Assembly (NCBI GenBank): GCA_038373885.1
Contig: JAWZYV010014451.1
Location: 1,054,001-1,118,000 of the forward strand
DNA from: Cheiracanthium punctorium
Lineage: Eukaryota > Arthropoda > Arachnida > Araneae > Cheiracanthiidae
Reading direction: 5' to 3'
DNA: 64,000 nucleotides
Shown here: positions 24,083 to 36,168 of the stretch, in pieces
Position numbering within the stretch: position 1 is the first letter of the stretch
Layout of the letters: each line of letters begins with the position of its first letter
The notes under the pieces: model-generated
What the model was told of the DNA's origin: nothing
What the model saw: the letters and a program-made list of their open reading frames with translations, nothing else
The model's database searches: none
Position numbers and translations under genes: made by a program

Positions 24083-24128
24083 ATCCTCGTCTGAGAGAAA
24101 ACTGTGGTCCTATCTTCAACACGCCACA

Positions 24129-26867
24129 AGGTATACTGTACGTTGAGGAGAAGCAACAAATCTGCTCGGAAATTCACAGAGTGTGTTGTTTCTGGAGTTT
24201 TTTATTTTAGATAATCCATCTTTAAGTGGAAGCTGTTGTGTTCGATTGACCGTTATCCACTGAACCGTTGTTGAGGAGTTGTTCTAAAATGTGCTGCATG
24301 GATTGCTTGACGAGCTTGTGGAAAACATGAAGGCAAGTTTGCTAGTTTTTCATACTTCCTTGACGCTCTTTGACATCCACAGAAACCCTTCAATTCTTCA
24401 TGCTGAGAAGATAAGCGTTCATCAGAGTTTTTGCAAGAATATTGATTTACAGTTTACCTGGTCAAGTTAGCAAAAAAGCATTACTTAGAAGCTAATTTTT
24501 TTATATCTATCGATAACTGGCAAGCGTGCCACTGAAAATCATAAAACAAATTCTTAGATTGATTTCATAACTAAGGAAGCATTTATACCCTAATAATTTA
24601 TCAATGCACGTGTGTTCATAGAAAAATGAAACAATTCAACTAACCTTTATGACAAAATAAATAAAAGCAAACTGCATAAAAATAATCTCATTTCGTATCG
24701 CAAAAATGAAATTCAATTGTGGAATATACTTTTTAGACATTCGCATATTTATTAAAATTAATACGGAAAAGGTTATTTATTTGATATGTAGTTGAAAATG
24801 CTGTTTTCCAAGCACTTGCCAAGTTAATGTAGCTAAAAACAAATGTTGGTTTTTGAAGAGATATTATATTTTATAACATTTTCTGAAAGGAACCCAAATA
24901 AGTGGATATTAAATTTCACACTGTTTTATAATTACAATACATATTTTAATGCTATGTAACAATCTAATCTTTATTTCATACATTGATAAAACTTGAAAAA
25001 TGCGTTGTTATAACTATCTTTTTATTAAGTAAATAAACGTTCTGATCAGAAACTACAATCAAAAATATTTAAATTAATGGGATTCATATAATAAGTGACA
25101 GGATTTAAAAATACGCTAGTTTCTAAATTTAAAGGTATAGCATTTATAAAGGAAAGGTACTAAAATCAACAATTTTTAAAACGAAAAGTCATTTTCCTTC
25201 TTTTATGCATTTTTTATCTTATAAAAATGTAGAATTTACTAAACTAAGAATTTTCCTTAAAAAATTTAAAACTGAAGCCATTTGAGCTTTATTGCTGTTA
25301 CCCTGAAGTAAAAACTTTACATTTTCTCAGCATTCAAGCTTCCTCACACTTAATGAAAACTTGACGGGAAAATTTTCATTTTCTTTATAAATCATATTTT
25401 TTTGATAATGCAACTCTTACTTATAATATTATACGTATTTTAGTTCTTAAAAATATTTTTTTTAATCATTTATTATTCTCTGTTAATCAAAAATTCGTTT
25501 TTTTCTCAGATTTAGAAATTTAGCATTTTTAAAAGTTTTTCCTTAAGCAAATGTGCCTCTCTTAGACACTATTTTGTTTATTTTAAATTAAAGATCATTA
25601 AGAATAAAAGTTCTTTATTTTCAAAATTTAATTATTTAAAACCGTTAAATACTAGATTAATGAAATAAAAACTTACATTAAGGTTCCTTTTTGTACAGAA
25701 TTTGATATACATTACAAAAATAATTTACTTATTCAGAATGTATAATTTACACCGCATTTGATTGTTTTCTATAAATTTCTTTGTTTAAGCATCGTAAACA
25801 TAAAAATAAGGGTATTTCAACAACTAACATGCACCTAAAAAATCGAAAATTAATGCGAGTAAAAAGTTCTATATTTTAAAATAACTTTTTATTCATCACA
25901 ATTTTATAAGTAAAATGTTATTTATTTAAAAAATATAGTAAAATGTTTTTTCTTGAAAAAGTAAAATGTTATTTATTAAAAAAGTATTTTTTGCAGCACT
26001 AAGGATTCTTTATTATTTGAATTTTATTTTTTTATTTAATATTCTTTTTTGTGCAGAGTAGTAAATTCTTAAAAACTGCAATCGAATAAAATCACTGAGA
26101 ACTTCTATATACTGTGTGATCATGGAGGGGGAAAATCTCAATATATGAATCTCTGACACATATCAGCTCAACCAACTTAAAGAAATTTGAGCTGTTGTTA
26201 TTTGAAGGTATGCAACTCGATGATGACGATCCACAAAGTTACCGGAAATGAATCTATCTCAAAAATGCAGTACCGGCATTTCTCTTACAGATGAGATGAC
26301 TTATCTCGCATTCATACAATGTTATTTAACAACATTTCACTGCTGAATTTTTGGAATAACGTAATTCCGCAGAATTAATGCATACCGAGCTCTTGTAAGG
26401 GAATCTGCTTTCATACTTGTTCAAGAGATCTCTTTGAAGAAGCACGAAGCGAAACAGACTGTTCGGTCGGTGCTGCACCTCACAGTTACTTTGCTTTGTG
26501 CAGAAGTTCGGTTGGTGTCATATCGTGAGGATTTTCGTCTCCCAGTCAATTAAGAACTTGGTGCTTACGTCCCCGCTAAAGAAGAAATTATCCTAATCCG
26601 TCAAAATTACCCGAAACGGTCACCTGCCATTTTCACTACAACTAGTGAAAAACAACTTTGCGAAGTCAAGCTACCGTTGCTCATCTCCAGATTGACACGT
26701 CTGTATACTGTAGAATTGATAGAAAAAAAATCAGTAAAGCAGAGTGCAAAAGCTTGAGAATGTGACTTTCTATGCATTTGAATTGCGAGCAACGTTTCTT
26801 GCCACATGACTTGTAATAATCGTTAATCCTATAGAAACCATAGTATGAACACATGGGGTTATCAATT
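24129..26867. other. AT-rich intergenic DNA
   Basis: 24.6-26.1 kb is extremely AT-rich with no features. 26390-26820 is more GC-balanced and contains a short hairpin (tttcacta...tagtgaaa, about 26631-26650), but it shows no family signature. The 66-codon minus opening at 26607-26807 is not recognisable. Confidence 0.4.
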
Positions 26868-26875
26868 ACTGCCTG

Positions 26876-27050
26876 TCAGTGGCGTAGCCAGATAATTTTC
26901 ATGGGATGGGGTTATGAGTACTGCAATTCAGATATACTTGTGTATATAATGGTATGTGACTTTATACTTGTGTGTGATAATGGAGTGAAGAATATAAATT
27001 TTGTATGGCAAAAAATTCCTCATTGAGGGGGGGGGGGGGGGTACGCCTCT
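26876..27050. mobile_element. hAT-like MITE (tcagtggcgtagcc family), copy 1
   Basis: The 175 base element starts tcagtggcgtagccag and ends ggtacgcctct. It is flanked by a perfect 8 base direct repeat, actgcctg (26868-26875 and 27051-27058), as expected for hAT. A run of about 16 G (27026-27041) lies near the right end. Its reverse complement aligns with the copy at 38894-39066, sharing atgaggaattttttgcca and the gtata...cttca blocks, so both belong to one family. Confidence 0.85.
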
Positions 27051-27058
27051 ACTGCCTG

Positions 27059-28898
27059 AGATATGAGAATACAATTTTTTATCTATTTTTCCTTCCAAAT
27101 CACAGACAATTCTTATGGCATATAGGCCTTGTTTCAGCTAATGATTTCGCAGACAAATTCGAGCTACTTCGGTAACTTTTTCACGGTTCAGATAAAACAA
27201 CTTTATTTCTCCATGTCCTTATTTATATGTAGGCGAATACTCGTTGGCACATTAGAGCATCTCGTTAAAGAAACAATCTCCGACTTTGCTTATAAACCTT
27301 CTCTTCTAACAATGCTTTGCGCATGGTGTTCTGTGAGTGTTGCATCGACTGCCGCCCACTCCTTTAAAAAATTAAGTCCAATGATTGGAACGAGTTTTGT
27401 GATCAGCTACATACATACACATATTGTCACTTACAGCGTTTGTTGAGCTACACATATATCCATCCATAATAAAGTTTTTAAATTTTCATGTTTAATTTAT
27501 GTGCTAATGGTTGTGAAAATAAGCCTGATTCCGGAGCAAAGGGTGAAATTGGCTTATTAATTGGTTTGATTATCTCGATCAGGCTAGCAAACAAGAGCAG
27601 ACAATATTTTAAGTAAGCTATTAGTGAACCACTTAATGCACCCGTGCAACGCCTGAATAGGAATACAGAGCTAGTAATCACTTTAAAAAATAACATAAAT
27701 TTTCAGAAACAAACTTCCAATTTTCACAGCATAAAATATCCAAAACGATAATCGATATTATTCAGGCTGTTCTACAAGCCTTTTCTAAGTATTTAAATAC
27801 AATTAGAAAATTATAAACGTTTGTTTACTGTATGAGTGTCGTTATCTTAGAGTAAATTATACCTTCAAAGAAAAAAGTATTCATTATTGGATTGCACATA
27901 TTATATTATATTTAATTACTCTTTATATCGTTAATGAAATTTTTATTATTGCTATAAAGCTAAAAAATAAATAATAAAACATTTATACTTATACTTGTAA
28001 TTACTCTTTCCATCTCGACGCTATTCAGGTAATAAATTTTACATTCATAAAAAAAGGAAAGAAAAAGAATCCGTGTGTGTTACCAGTGATTTATTTCTTA
28101 TTTTCGTTTTTTGTTTTGACAGTCAGAAAAATAATTTTTATTATTTTGAATTTAAAATATTCTTTGCTTCGAGTCTTATCAAACGAAGGTTTCGCTTTCA
28201 TTCCAAGTGTTAAAATAAATACACAAAAGAATTCTTGCCAATTTTTCGTCATTTAGAAAGCTTTCAAATTTTCAGAATGTCTGCACTTTTTAATATAATA
28301 CATTTCTTTTCATAAATGTATCCAACAATAAAGTTTTGGAAGTAGACAGTTGTGTGGTGTTATTAAATTCCTGCAAAATAAATAAAAGTTAGCCGTCGAA
28401 ATATAAAAGGAAATCTGAATCTCTAAAGAAAACTTTTTTATGCTACAAAAATTATTGAAGCAGTATGATAGCTAGCGAATTTTTGTATTTAATTCTTAAA
28501 CTAGTAGAATATAAATCATTTTTGAACGGTTTGACTTTCAGACTATTCTTTCATTGAAGATAATAATATCAAAATGAAAAAATTCTAACAAATCTTAAAA
28601 TAGTTCACTAAATTAATATAAGGTAATTTAAGCATAAGGATTATTTAAGATCATCCATTTCACATCGAAGTCACACGAGTTGTCTAGCAGGACAAAATGT
28701 TTTCCGTGAATCATTAGTTGCTCAAATTCTCAGTCAATAAAAGTTTAAAATTAATTTAAAAAATTAAAATTTAAATGAATCGGAATATTTAAAATATTTC
28801 TTAAATTTACGTGACGTATACATACGTAATGATTTTAATTAGGATTTTTAAAATTAAAATCAAATCTTAATTTCATTATGGGAAAAATCAGAAACTCT
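27059..28898. other. AT-rich intergenic DNA
   Basis: The longest opening, 105 codons at 27129-27446, has no recognisable domain. It contains scattered cysteines and serines but no homologous repeat or splice context, so I do not call a gene. The remainder is AT-rich without structure. Confidence 0.4.
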
Positions 28899-29063
28899 AG
28901 TTAAATACTAGATTTATTCATTAAAGAAATAATATAACAATTCATTTTACTCAAGTTCTAAGTAAGATACCAATATACAGAAGTTATAGTTAAATACTTG
29001 GATTTCTCGCGAAATAAATAATATAGTAATCTTCATTTTGCAAGTTCTAAGCAAGATACCAAT
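28899..29063. repeat. 88 bp tandem duplication
   Basis: agttaaatact begins at 28899 and again at 28987. Both copies end with aagttctaag(t/c)aagataccaata. The divergence is moderate, with small indels. Confidence 0.85.
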
Positions 29064-29616
29064 AAAATTCAAACTGTTTATGAAACATTAATATTGAATT
29101 GATGATTTCTTACTTTTAAAAGGCAAGTATACGTGTATGAGTATTATATTGCTCTTAATTTCTTTGTACGTACAAAAAGGAAAAGACTTAAGAGTTTTAA
29201 AAATAATGCAATTAAATTAAGTTACTAAATTTCATAACTTTTGAATTCAAAATAGCTTTAATGTGCAACTAAAAAGGCATGTGTAGTATGTAATTAAAAT
29301 ACAAAAAAAAAGAGGAGTCCTTTTATCTGAATATTCGAATTTTTCAATAATTTCTACACATCATGCAAGTTAATTAATTCTATATAACAATATTTTACTC
29401 AAAAAATTATTGCTATTATTGGTATTTTATAAGCCCTTACTAATTTTGTCGAAACATATTTTGGATTCTATTCACGATGAAGGGACGAAGTTTTGGATAT
29501 CACCTCCTAAATCTATCGAGCATATTTTACTAATTGAAAACTTACCTATACGGGGACCGTATAAAATTAAAATTTAGTATTTAGGTTTAATGTGCTGAAT
29601 TTTGTAACCTGTGTGT
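29064..29616. other. AT-rich intergenic DNA
   Basis: Nothing recognisable before the hAT-like element. Confidence 0.4.
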
Positions 29617-29624
29617 ATCTGCAA

Positions 29625-30479
29625 CAGTGGCGGCTTGTGACCCGTTTCAGTGGTGGGGCCCGAAAAAAAAAATAGTGCCAATTAAAATCGCGAAAATATA
29701 TATACATATAGAACAACCTATCCCCACGTGCACACAGCGTAAGTATTTAAAATTTCTCAAATGACAAATAATTATCGAATTTACTATACAACTTTTGCTA
29801 TTTTTTACCTAGTTATGTTAAATTGAAAAGTTTACTTTATTACTAAACAAAAAGCCACATTTAAATATTTAATATTTATGTTCTTTATAGTTGCCTGTTC
29901 ATAATTTTTTAGATGATTTATTTATTTTAAAATAAATATCAACATATATAAAAAATACATTTATACATCCCTTTTCGAAAATCAAGAAAACAAAACAGAA
30001 AAATATCTGACTGCACTGCAAAAATACGATCACGCAAATAAAATATGATTTCCTCCTAAGCGGAAAATTTCGCCAATAGCTACCGATTGCCGAAATTTCC
30101 CCGTACGGTCGTGTAGATCACCGTGCGAGGGCCCGAAGATCTGGGCCCAGAACAGCGCCAAATAAGCCGTTTGGACGCCAAGTTAATTCCGCGTCAGTAT
30201 GGCTTTTATGCTCAATGCCATATATGTTAACCCGGTGAACGGACAAGAGACTCCCAATTCAGGGCAAGCCAGCCCTTGGCCCATGCATGGTTTAGATAGG
30301 GTGGAAATCGTATAATTATCGCTTTTTTAAGCGCGTTTTTTAATGGATAGTACTAAAATAGAGTAAAACGCGTGTATTTTTTTAATGAAAGTAAATTATT
30401 GAAAGAGCTGCTTTACATAATAGCAAGATACTTTAATTTAGACGGTGCTTAGTCGGCCCTTAATGACGAGCCGCCACTG
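29625..30479. mobile_element. hAT-like non-autonomous element, 855 bp
   Basis: The element begins cagtggcggcttgtgac and ends gacgagccgccactg, giving 13-14 base terminal inverted repeats. It is flanked by a perfect 8 base direct repeat, atctgcaa (29617-29624 and 30480-30487). The CAG(N)GGCGG start and 8 base duplication fit the hAT superfamily. The interior is AT-rich on the left, with a GC-rich patch at 30090-30310 (ccgatttgc-type and gggcccagaacagcgcc). It contains no transposase reading frame, so it is internally deleted. Confidence 0.9.
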
Positions 30480-30489
30480 ATCTGCAATA

Positions 30490-30700
30490 CAGGGTGTCCG
30501 AAAAGTCCTTGACACATTTAAAAAATTCATAGAAAAGCAGCAAATTGTCGAATGAATATGCGGTTTGCAAAAAAAAAAATACTTCACAGGTTCACGATTT
30601 TTTTTTTTTTTTTTTTTTTTTTTGACATTGTAAAAAAAATACTTCCAAATTGCGTTCATACGTGGCGCTGTACCATCACTGTAAGAAAAATAAAAGTAAT
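30490..30700. mobile_element. Mariner-type MITE, single arm
   Basis: Directly after the hAT target duplication comes TA (30488-30489), then cagggtgtccgaaaagtcc. The arm continues with ttaaaaaattcatagaaaagc, tgcggtttgcaaa, a 27 base T run (30598-30624) and cgtggcgctgtacc. It resembles the units at 62650-63230 (ccaaaaagtccgt, aaattcat, gcggtttgc, T run, then gccgacaggtggcg). No right terminus was found, so the copy is truncated or the other end is unrecognisable. Confidence 0.6.
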
Positions 30701-32689
30701 GTGAGGTGCATGATCATTTTCTTAAGCAGAAAGCAATACCTTTCATAACCAGAGTTCAATGCGTGCACCTTTTGTTGCTCAAACCACATGCAAACGGTAC
30801 TCAAGTCCATCCTTGCACTCAAGTCATCCATGTCCGTTTCTTGTACAGTCTCATCCGATCTTCGTTGAATTTCTCGTCATCATTCACGCCTAAGCAGTTG
30901 TCTAGTGTACCTGCGTTTTTTTTTTTTTTAGGGGGCCTGCCCAGCCACCGTAGGACTTTATAATTTTGATGTTTATGTGTTGATATGTTAAAATAAAATG
31001 TGGAAGTTTGCCACTATACTAGTTTTGCTCGTTTATCACGACCTCACTAAGAACCTGGGGAAATCTTCTCCATACTTCCAGTCTCTAAACACTTTTCATT
31101 CCAGGCCAAAATGCTGTTTTGACTCGGTGGATTTTTCTTAAAAATGTTACGAAACTTTCTCTGAACTGTAGTTATGGATTTTCATACGAAATAATAACCT
31201 ACGCAATGCGCTTTCTCAGTTACAGTAGCCATAGCTAGAATGAGTATTCTCGCACCGTCAGTGCTGTTTGTAACTCACGAAAAATTTCTATTGGCTCTCA
31301 TTGCTGAAAACTGGAGATGCAGTGCCATCTATGAACACATATTGGAAGTATATTTTTAAGGTGGAAAAATAAATTCTTGATTCTGTGAAGCATTGTTGTG
31401 CGAACTGCATATTTAACGATATGTTGCTTTTCTGTGTATTTCTGAGATGTATGAAGGAATCGCTGATCATGATTTATCCAATTTCAGATTTGAGGAAATT
31501 TCACGATTTGCTGATTGCTTTACTATTTTTGATGTCAGACTAGAAAACATGGAAGAAAACGCGAAAACAAAAGAAGGGGGAAAACTGTTGTTCACTTTCG
31601 GGAAGTAACTTTGCTAATTCAAGTGGTAAAGAGATCCCGATTTTGAAGTGTACTTAAACATATAATGCCACGTAGGATAGTCAGAAATATAAACCCTGTT
31701 CCGACACGTATCCAATTATATAAAAATTATATCATGACCTTTGCCACAAAAAAAGGCTGTAGAGCGATGACAATGAGTCTAAATTTTTAAAAAGCAAAGA
31801 ACATATAACTCCAAAATTCGAGTGCGAAATTTCGTGCATGACTGGATAGCAAATCATACCGTAAGAACACCCCTTTTTAAGCTAACGATCGGCAGACAAC
31901 TTTGGATTACTCAAAATGTTTATATACGTAAACTAAAACGTGAACTGCAAAATTTTTATACAATGTATGTTTATATAGATTAAATTTCCGTAAGGTAAAT
32001 TTTTCGAAGAAATGGAAATTAAAACAACAACAAAAAAATGTTAAAATCAATCTTATTCTGTTTTGTTGAATTTGAACTAACAGGGGCGTAAATTTGAAAT
32101 TTTATATGTAGTATTATATTCACTCAAAAGGAGGGCGACCTGTATCACCTATGAAGAGAAAAAAAAAAGGAAGAGTGTATAACATTATTTGCCACACATA
32201 CACCGCGAGGTTTTTTACCTTTGATGATTCGTCCGTTTCATACATGAAAATGAAGCTATATCCATGTAATAAATTAGATAAAATACGAGTATTCCCTTGA
32301 AAAACATTGTTAACTGTATCTGATGCATTTAATGTGTAAATTACAGATAACACAATTTATATAGAATGTTGAATACAAACCCGATCATTAAAATTTTTCG
32401 CATACACGATCACAATGCTGGCAAGAGTTATTTTAAAAACTCTTCTTTTTAAACGTAATTTTTACTTCATGTGTAATATGTCATGTATAATAAATTTGTA
32501 ACTACTAAAATAATATAAAAAATATCATTCACTTTTACTGGAAGATAACATATTTATACTAAAACGTATAAGAGGCTTTACACCAGTTTCATTTTTTTAA
32601 AATTAATTTATTCATTTTGTATGTGTGCGTGTCTATAAAAGTTGTCCAAACGTACTTTCGAAAATGTTAAAGGTGTTTGTGTGGTTATG
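30701..32689. other. AT-rich intergenic DNA
   Basis: The 85-codon opening at 30706-30963 runs into a poly-T tract and a short GC-rich segment (gggggcctgcccagcc, 30931-30946), with no recognisable domain. Nothing else stands out. Confidence 0.4.
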
Positions 32690-32900
32690 GCAAAGCTACG
32701 ATAGCTCGGACGATCTGTCAAGGATGGGATGTGCCTTGCTTGGAGGTCTTTCTAAAGGGTTCTATCGCCTATTCACGTTACAGCTGGAGAAAATCCACCA
32801 AAACGCCAGACTGATAGATCGACAGCCGCGCGATGGGACGCGGGACCTCCACATTTCCGCCATCTACCGTTTTCAGTGATATAACCACTGTGTCATGGAG
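32690..32900 (-). repeat. tRNA-derived SINE, copy 1
   Basis: On the minus strand it starts near 32900 with a tRNA-like head (ccatgacacagtggttatat, the degenerate A box). It continues through cactgaaaacggtagatgg, gcgcggctgtcgatctat, tggattttctccagctgta and acgtgaataggcgatagaacc. The same series of blocks in the same order occurs at 52700-52952, 53420-53640 and 54311-54530. Strongly diverged but collinear. Confidence 0.78.
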
Positions 32901-34464
32901 AAGCGAAAATGTTGAAGAATGTTTTTAAAGTCATATTTTTAAATTTATATTTCACATCTACAGAAACATTTGTGGGGTTTTAAAACTTTGTTTAAAGTGA
33001 TTGGTTTTTTAAAAAAATTCCCTTTTAATACTTAAAATTTATATATTGGTAATTTTACTATGAATACTTTTAGTAAATGTACAAACAGGCATAAAATGCA
33101 CCAAACTGAAATCAAAAAGTACCTATTTACACAAAAGGCTTTAAACTGGATGAGCTGTCTCAGAATCTTGATTTTTGCATCTTTTTTTTCTAAGATATTA
33201 CAGAAACATTTCTAAAATATTTGCATTTTTTTTAGTAAAAAGATTGATACTACAGAAAGGCAACAGAAAAAAAATATTTCCTCAAATCACTCTTCCATCA
33301 ACATTTTTATTTAGTTTCAAAGAAAGCAAAATACCATGACATATGCAATACAAGGAGACGTTTCATCAATAAACAATCTCTCTGGGAAGTGAAATCAGAG
33401 AAGTTTCCAAAAGAGCATTCAAAAAAGAAAAAAATGGAACAATAATTCCACGAAGGACAAAGGAAAAATATAACAAAAGAAGTGACTGACACTCTTCACC
33501 GGAATACTTTATCTGAAATGCAGGAGTAAGATATTTTTTAAGTTTTGTTTTAAAATGTGTTTTATCCTCATTGTTATCCGTGATCAGTTATGCAAATACA
33601 GTGTTGTCATTGTTAAATTTCCAGTTTATACGATACTTGATTGTTTTCTAAATTTTCACTGAAACGATTTACAAATTTTTCATAAATAATTTTATTCTTT
33701 TTTAATAAATTTGAAACTATCGATTGATAAAAGGCGAATAAATGTATACTGTTTTTTAACATAAAATCATTATGTGAAATAGTAGAGAAAAGTATTTATT
33801 AATATTTTACGGACTATGCTTAGAAATGCTAGATAAAATTTAGAATAGCTATCAAATTTTGGCTTTCCCCATATTAGCTCATTTAAGCCATTTAACTTAA
33901 ATTCACTGTCCTGAAAAAATCTTTTAAATACAAAGATTAAATTCCTTGAGTCCCATATCTAAAATTATAACTATTTTCCATATTACATTTAAATCATTAA
34001 AAGTTGACAAAGTGCATTAAGTGTAATCGTTTCATGCAATTTATGTTTGTATTTAATTTTTCTCAAAAATCATATACAGACAATGTATACAACGGTCTTT
34101 CAAAAAAGCCAAAGGAATATATGAGTGTATTATTGAGTAGTTGGGAAATAAGAATATATAGCTCTGTTTGGCCATGCGATCATATTAGAATACGATAAAC
34201 TTCAAAAGAAGGACTCCAATGATGTAGTACAGTTAGAGCTGACCGCTTGTTGGTGTCACACTAGTAACTACAGAACAAAGAGTGTGTATTATGATCTTCA
34301 AATTTTCGAACATTTTAACCTAATAGTGCATATGTGGCTTGAACATAGATGAAAAGCATAATGTACACTAAAATAATTGAAATCTGTTATAGTCTGGTCG
34401 ACTTTAGTCATCACATTGCAGGTTCATTTTTTGCCATGCTGTGCCGCGTAATATGGAATACTAA
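32901..34464. other. AT-rich intergenic DNA
   Basis: No supported gene, RNA or element boundary. Confidence 0.4.
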
Positions 34465-34810
34465 GGGCGCGTTCCAGAATTCATCGGTTGTGCACCGGTA
34501 ACACCGGTGCACGACCAGAGCGTTCGAAAAGGCGGAGCTCTGGAATTAACCGCGTTCGAAAACGTTTCGGTCATGTAGCGGTTGTCTGCTCAGCGTGACC
34601 AGAGCGCAACCAGAATGACCCTGCTAGCGAGGTGGGTTATTCCGGTTATTAGCGTAGTGTTGCCAATGTTTATTTTTGTTTTCTTGGCTTGGAATTGGAT
34701 GTGGTGAGGATGACCGAAACCGGTTGACAACCGTGACGTCACTTAAACGAAGAATGACCGCAACCGGTAGCACCGGTGCATAACCAACCGGTGAATTCTC
34801 GAACGGGCCC
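34465..34810. mobile_element. GC-rich terminal-inverted-repeat element (MITE), ~346 bp
   Basis: The left end gggcgcgttccagaattcat and right end gaattctcgaacgggccc are inverted repeats that continue inward through cggttg...caccggt blocks. A perfect 10 base-pair hairpin with a 3 base loop (gtgcaccggt, aac, accggtgcac) lies at 34490-34512, and the accggtgca motif returns near the right end. It contains tgacgtca (34735-34742). The target duplication is unclear and the superfamily is not assigned. No ORF. Confidence 0.75.
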
Positions 34811-35372
34811 TAGGTATTTCGTGTTAATGTGTAGATATAAAGATGTGTAATGGCATTAATTCCATCAACGAAGCATTTAGAAAAGAAACATTTTGAACGA
34901 AAAACGTTTTTTTAACTAACAAGTAACACTTTGATATGATTATTTATAGACTTTTTTTCAAGAAGATTATTTTTTTTTTGTGTAAATCATATATACCATA
35001 ACATCACTTAAATCAAATGATTCAAAATTTGATTTAAGAAGTGTTAGAGAGGTTTAGCCACCAAAAAGTTATTTTTGGTCTCAAAATAAATTCTGTGAGA
35101 CATTCCCAAAATTTTGTCACCCTCTCTAATCCTTGTTACTTTCACAGTTAATCAACATAAAAGCGTGTTTAGTCAATAACATTTGGATGCCAACAATGAG
35201 TATTAAATTATACATAATTGTATTTGTATATCACTGTTACTACTACGCACGTAATTAGAAACGTTATCATAGAATTAATTCTCAGTTTCTGTTTTTCTTC
35301 CGTTTCATGCCTGGGGAAAATAATATTAGAATTTTCACGCAAAAGTTCAATTTACGTAGCTACATTTTTCTT
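34811..35372. other. Inverted-repeat complex, outer left part
   Basis: A hairpin cttaaatcaaat...atttgatttaag lies at about 35006-35037. The block ccaaaaagttatttttggtctcaaaataaatt (about 35061-35092) has an inverted partner at about 35996-36045. The block attaattctcagtttctgtttttctt (from about 35274) has an inverted partner at about 35772-35818. See the arms at 35373 and 36169. Confidence 0.6.
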
Positions 35373-35604
35373 AATAAGGTTCACTGGTAATGCCAATGCA
35401 GAAGCACTGGTAATTTGAAAAATAAAATTAAAATGAAAACAAAAATATTTTACTGCTCATGAAAATAGAAATTTTAATTTCTTATTTGTCATTTTAAATA
35501 AATGTATGTAATATTCCTATATCTAAACTACTAGAAAAATAAGAAAGAAAATAGTTCATATACTGGAACTGCTAAAAATGTGCCAGATTTTATATGGAAA
35601 AAAA
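35373..35604 (+). repeat. 232 bp inverted repeat, left arm
   Basis: This arm is the near-identical reverse complement of 36169-36400 over 232 bases with no net gaps (35373+36400 = 35604+36169). Landmarks include aataaggttcactggtaatg at the outer edge and gttcatatactggaactgct near the inner edge. Spacer 564 bases. Confidence 0.93.
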
Positions 35605-35638
35605 GCCTTGTCTAAGCCTTGTTTAAGCCTTGTCTAAG
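35605..35638. repeat. 12 bp triplicate (gccttgtctaa)
   Basis: gccttgtctaa, gccttgtttaa and gccttgtctaa follow one another immediately at the inner edge of the left 232 base arm. Confidence 0.85.
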
Positions 35639-36168
35639 ATTGGGAACACACACACAAATATTAAATAGTACTGATAGAACTACACAACTTGCTAAGAAAG
35701 AGTTTTTCGTGTTATTTACTTTGTCTTGCCACCGTTCATTTTAATTAATCGTTCTACTTCCATTCATTGTTTTTCTCAGACATGAAACAGAAGAAAAACA
35801 CAAACTGAGAATTAAATCCATGAAAACGTTTTTAATATTGTAATTACGTGTATTGCTGGGATATACGTATATAATTACGTATATTTTGATAATTATTTAA
35901 TTGATAGCATTAAAATAATATTGGCTTAAAATACACTTTTTTTCTTAATTATCCGTGAAATAAACGAGGGTTAAAGAGTGAATCTCAAAGATTAGGTATG
36001 TCTCATGGAATTTATTTTTGAGGCCAAAAATAACTTTTCATTATTCCAACATTCGATTTAGGTGGTGCCATGGAATATTATTTACATTTTTACAAACATA
36101 AATATTACTATAATCTTAAGGCTAGATTTTTTTACATTGTCTGATAACTGCAAATTAATAAGAGATTC
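35639..36168. other. Spacer of the inverted repeat, with partner blocks
   Basis: Contains inverted partners of sequences lying outside the left arm: agacatgaaacagaagaaaa...actgagaatta (about 35779-35815) pairs with 35274-35320, and gaggccaaaaataactttt (about 36021-36039) pairs with 35064-35085. No gene. Confidence 0.6.

Larger units (their letters stand above)
23294..24128 (+). mobile_element. Probable solo LTR of an LTR retrotransposon
   Basis: An 835 base block, markedly more GC-rich than its surroundings, is flanked by the 4 base direct repeat aggt (23290-23293 and 24129-24132). It has a TATA-like tataaag at 23931 and an AATAAA polyadenylation signal at 24077-24082 about 145 bases downstream, the U3-R-U5 order of an LTR. 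The 3' end is cgccaca (ends in CA), but the 5' end reads tatgag rather than TG, so the 5' boundary or its first bases are altered. No retroviral-type gag or pol coding is nearby, hence solo. The 4 base repeat could arise by chance. Confidence 0.6.

Noticed and set aside
27129..27446. Longest non-transposon ORF (105 codons)
   Set aside because: No recognisable domain, no conserved partner, AT-rich context and no supporting splice or promoter signal.
30598..30624. Poly-T as the poly-A tail of a minus-strand retrocopy
   Set aside because: It lies inside a sequence that matches the mariner-type MITE arm, where a T run is also present in the other copies.
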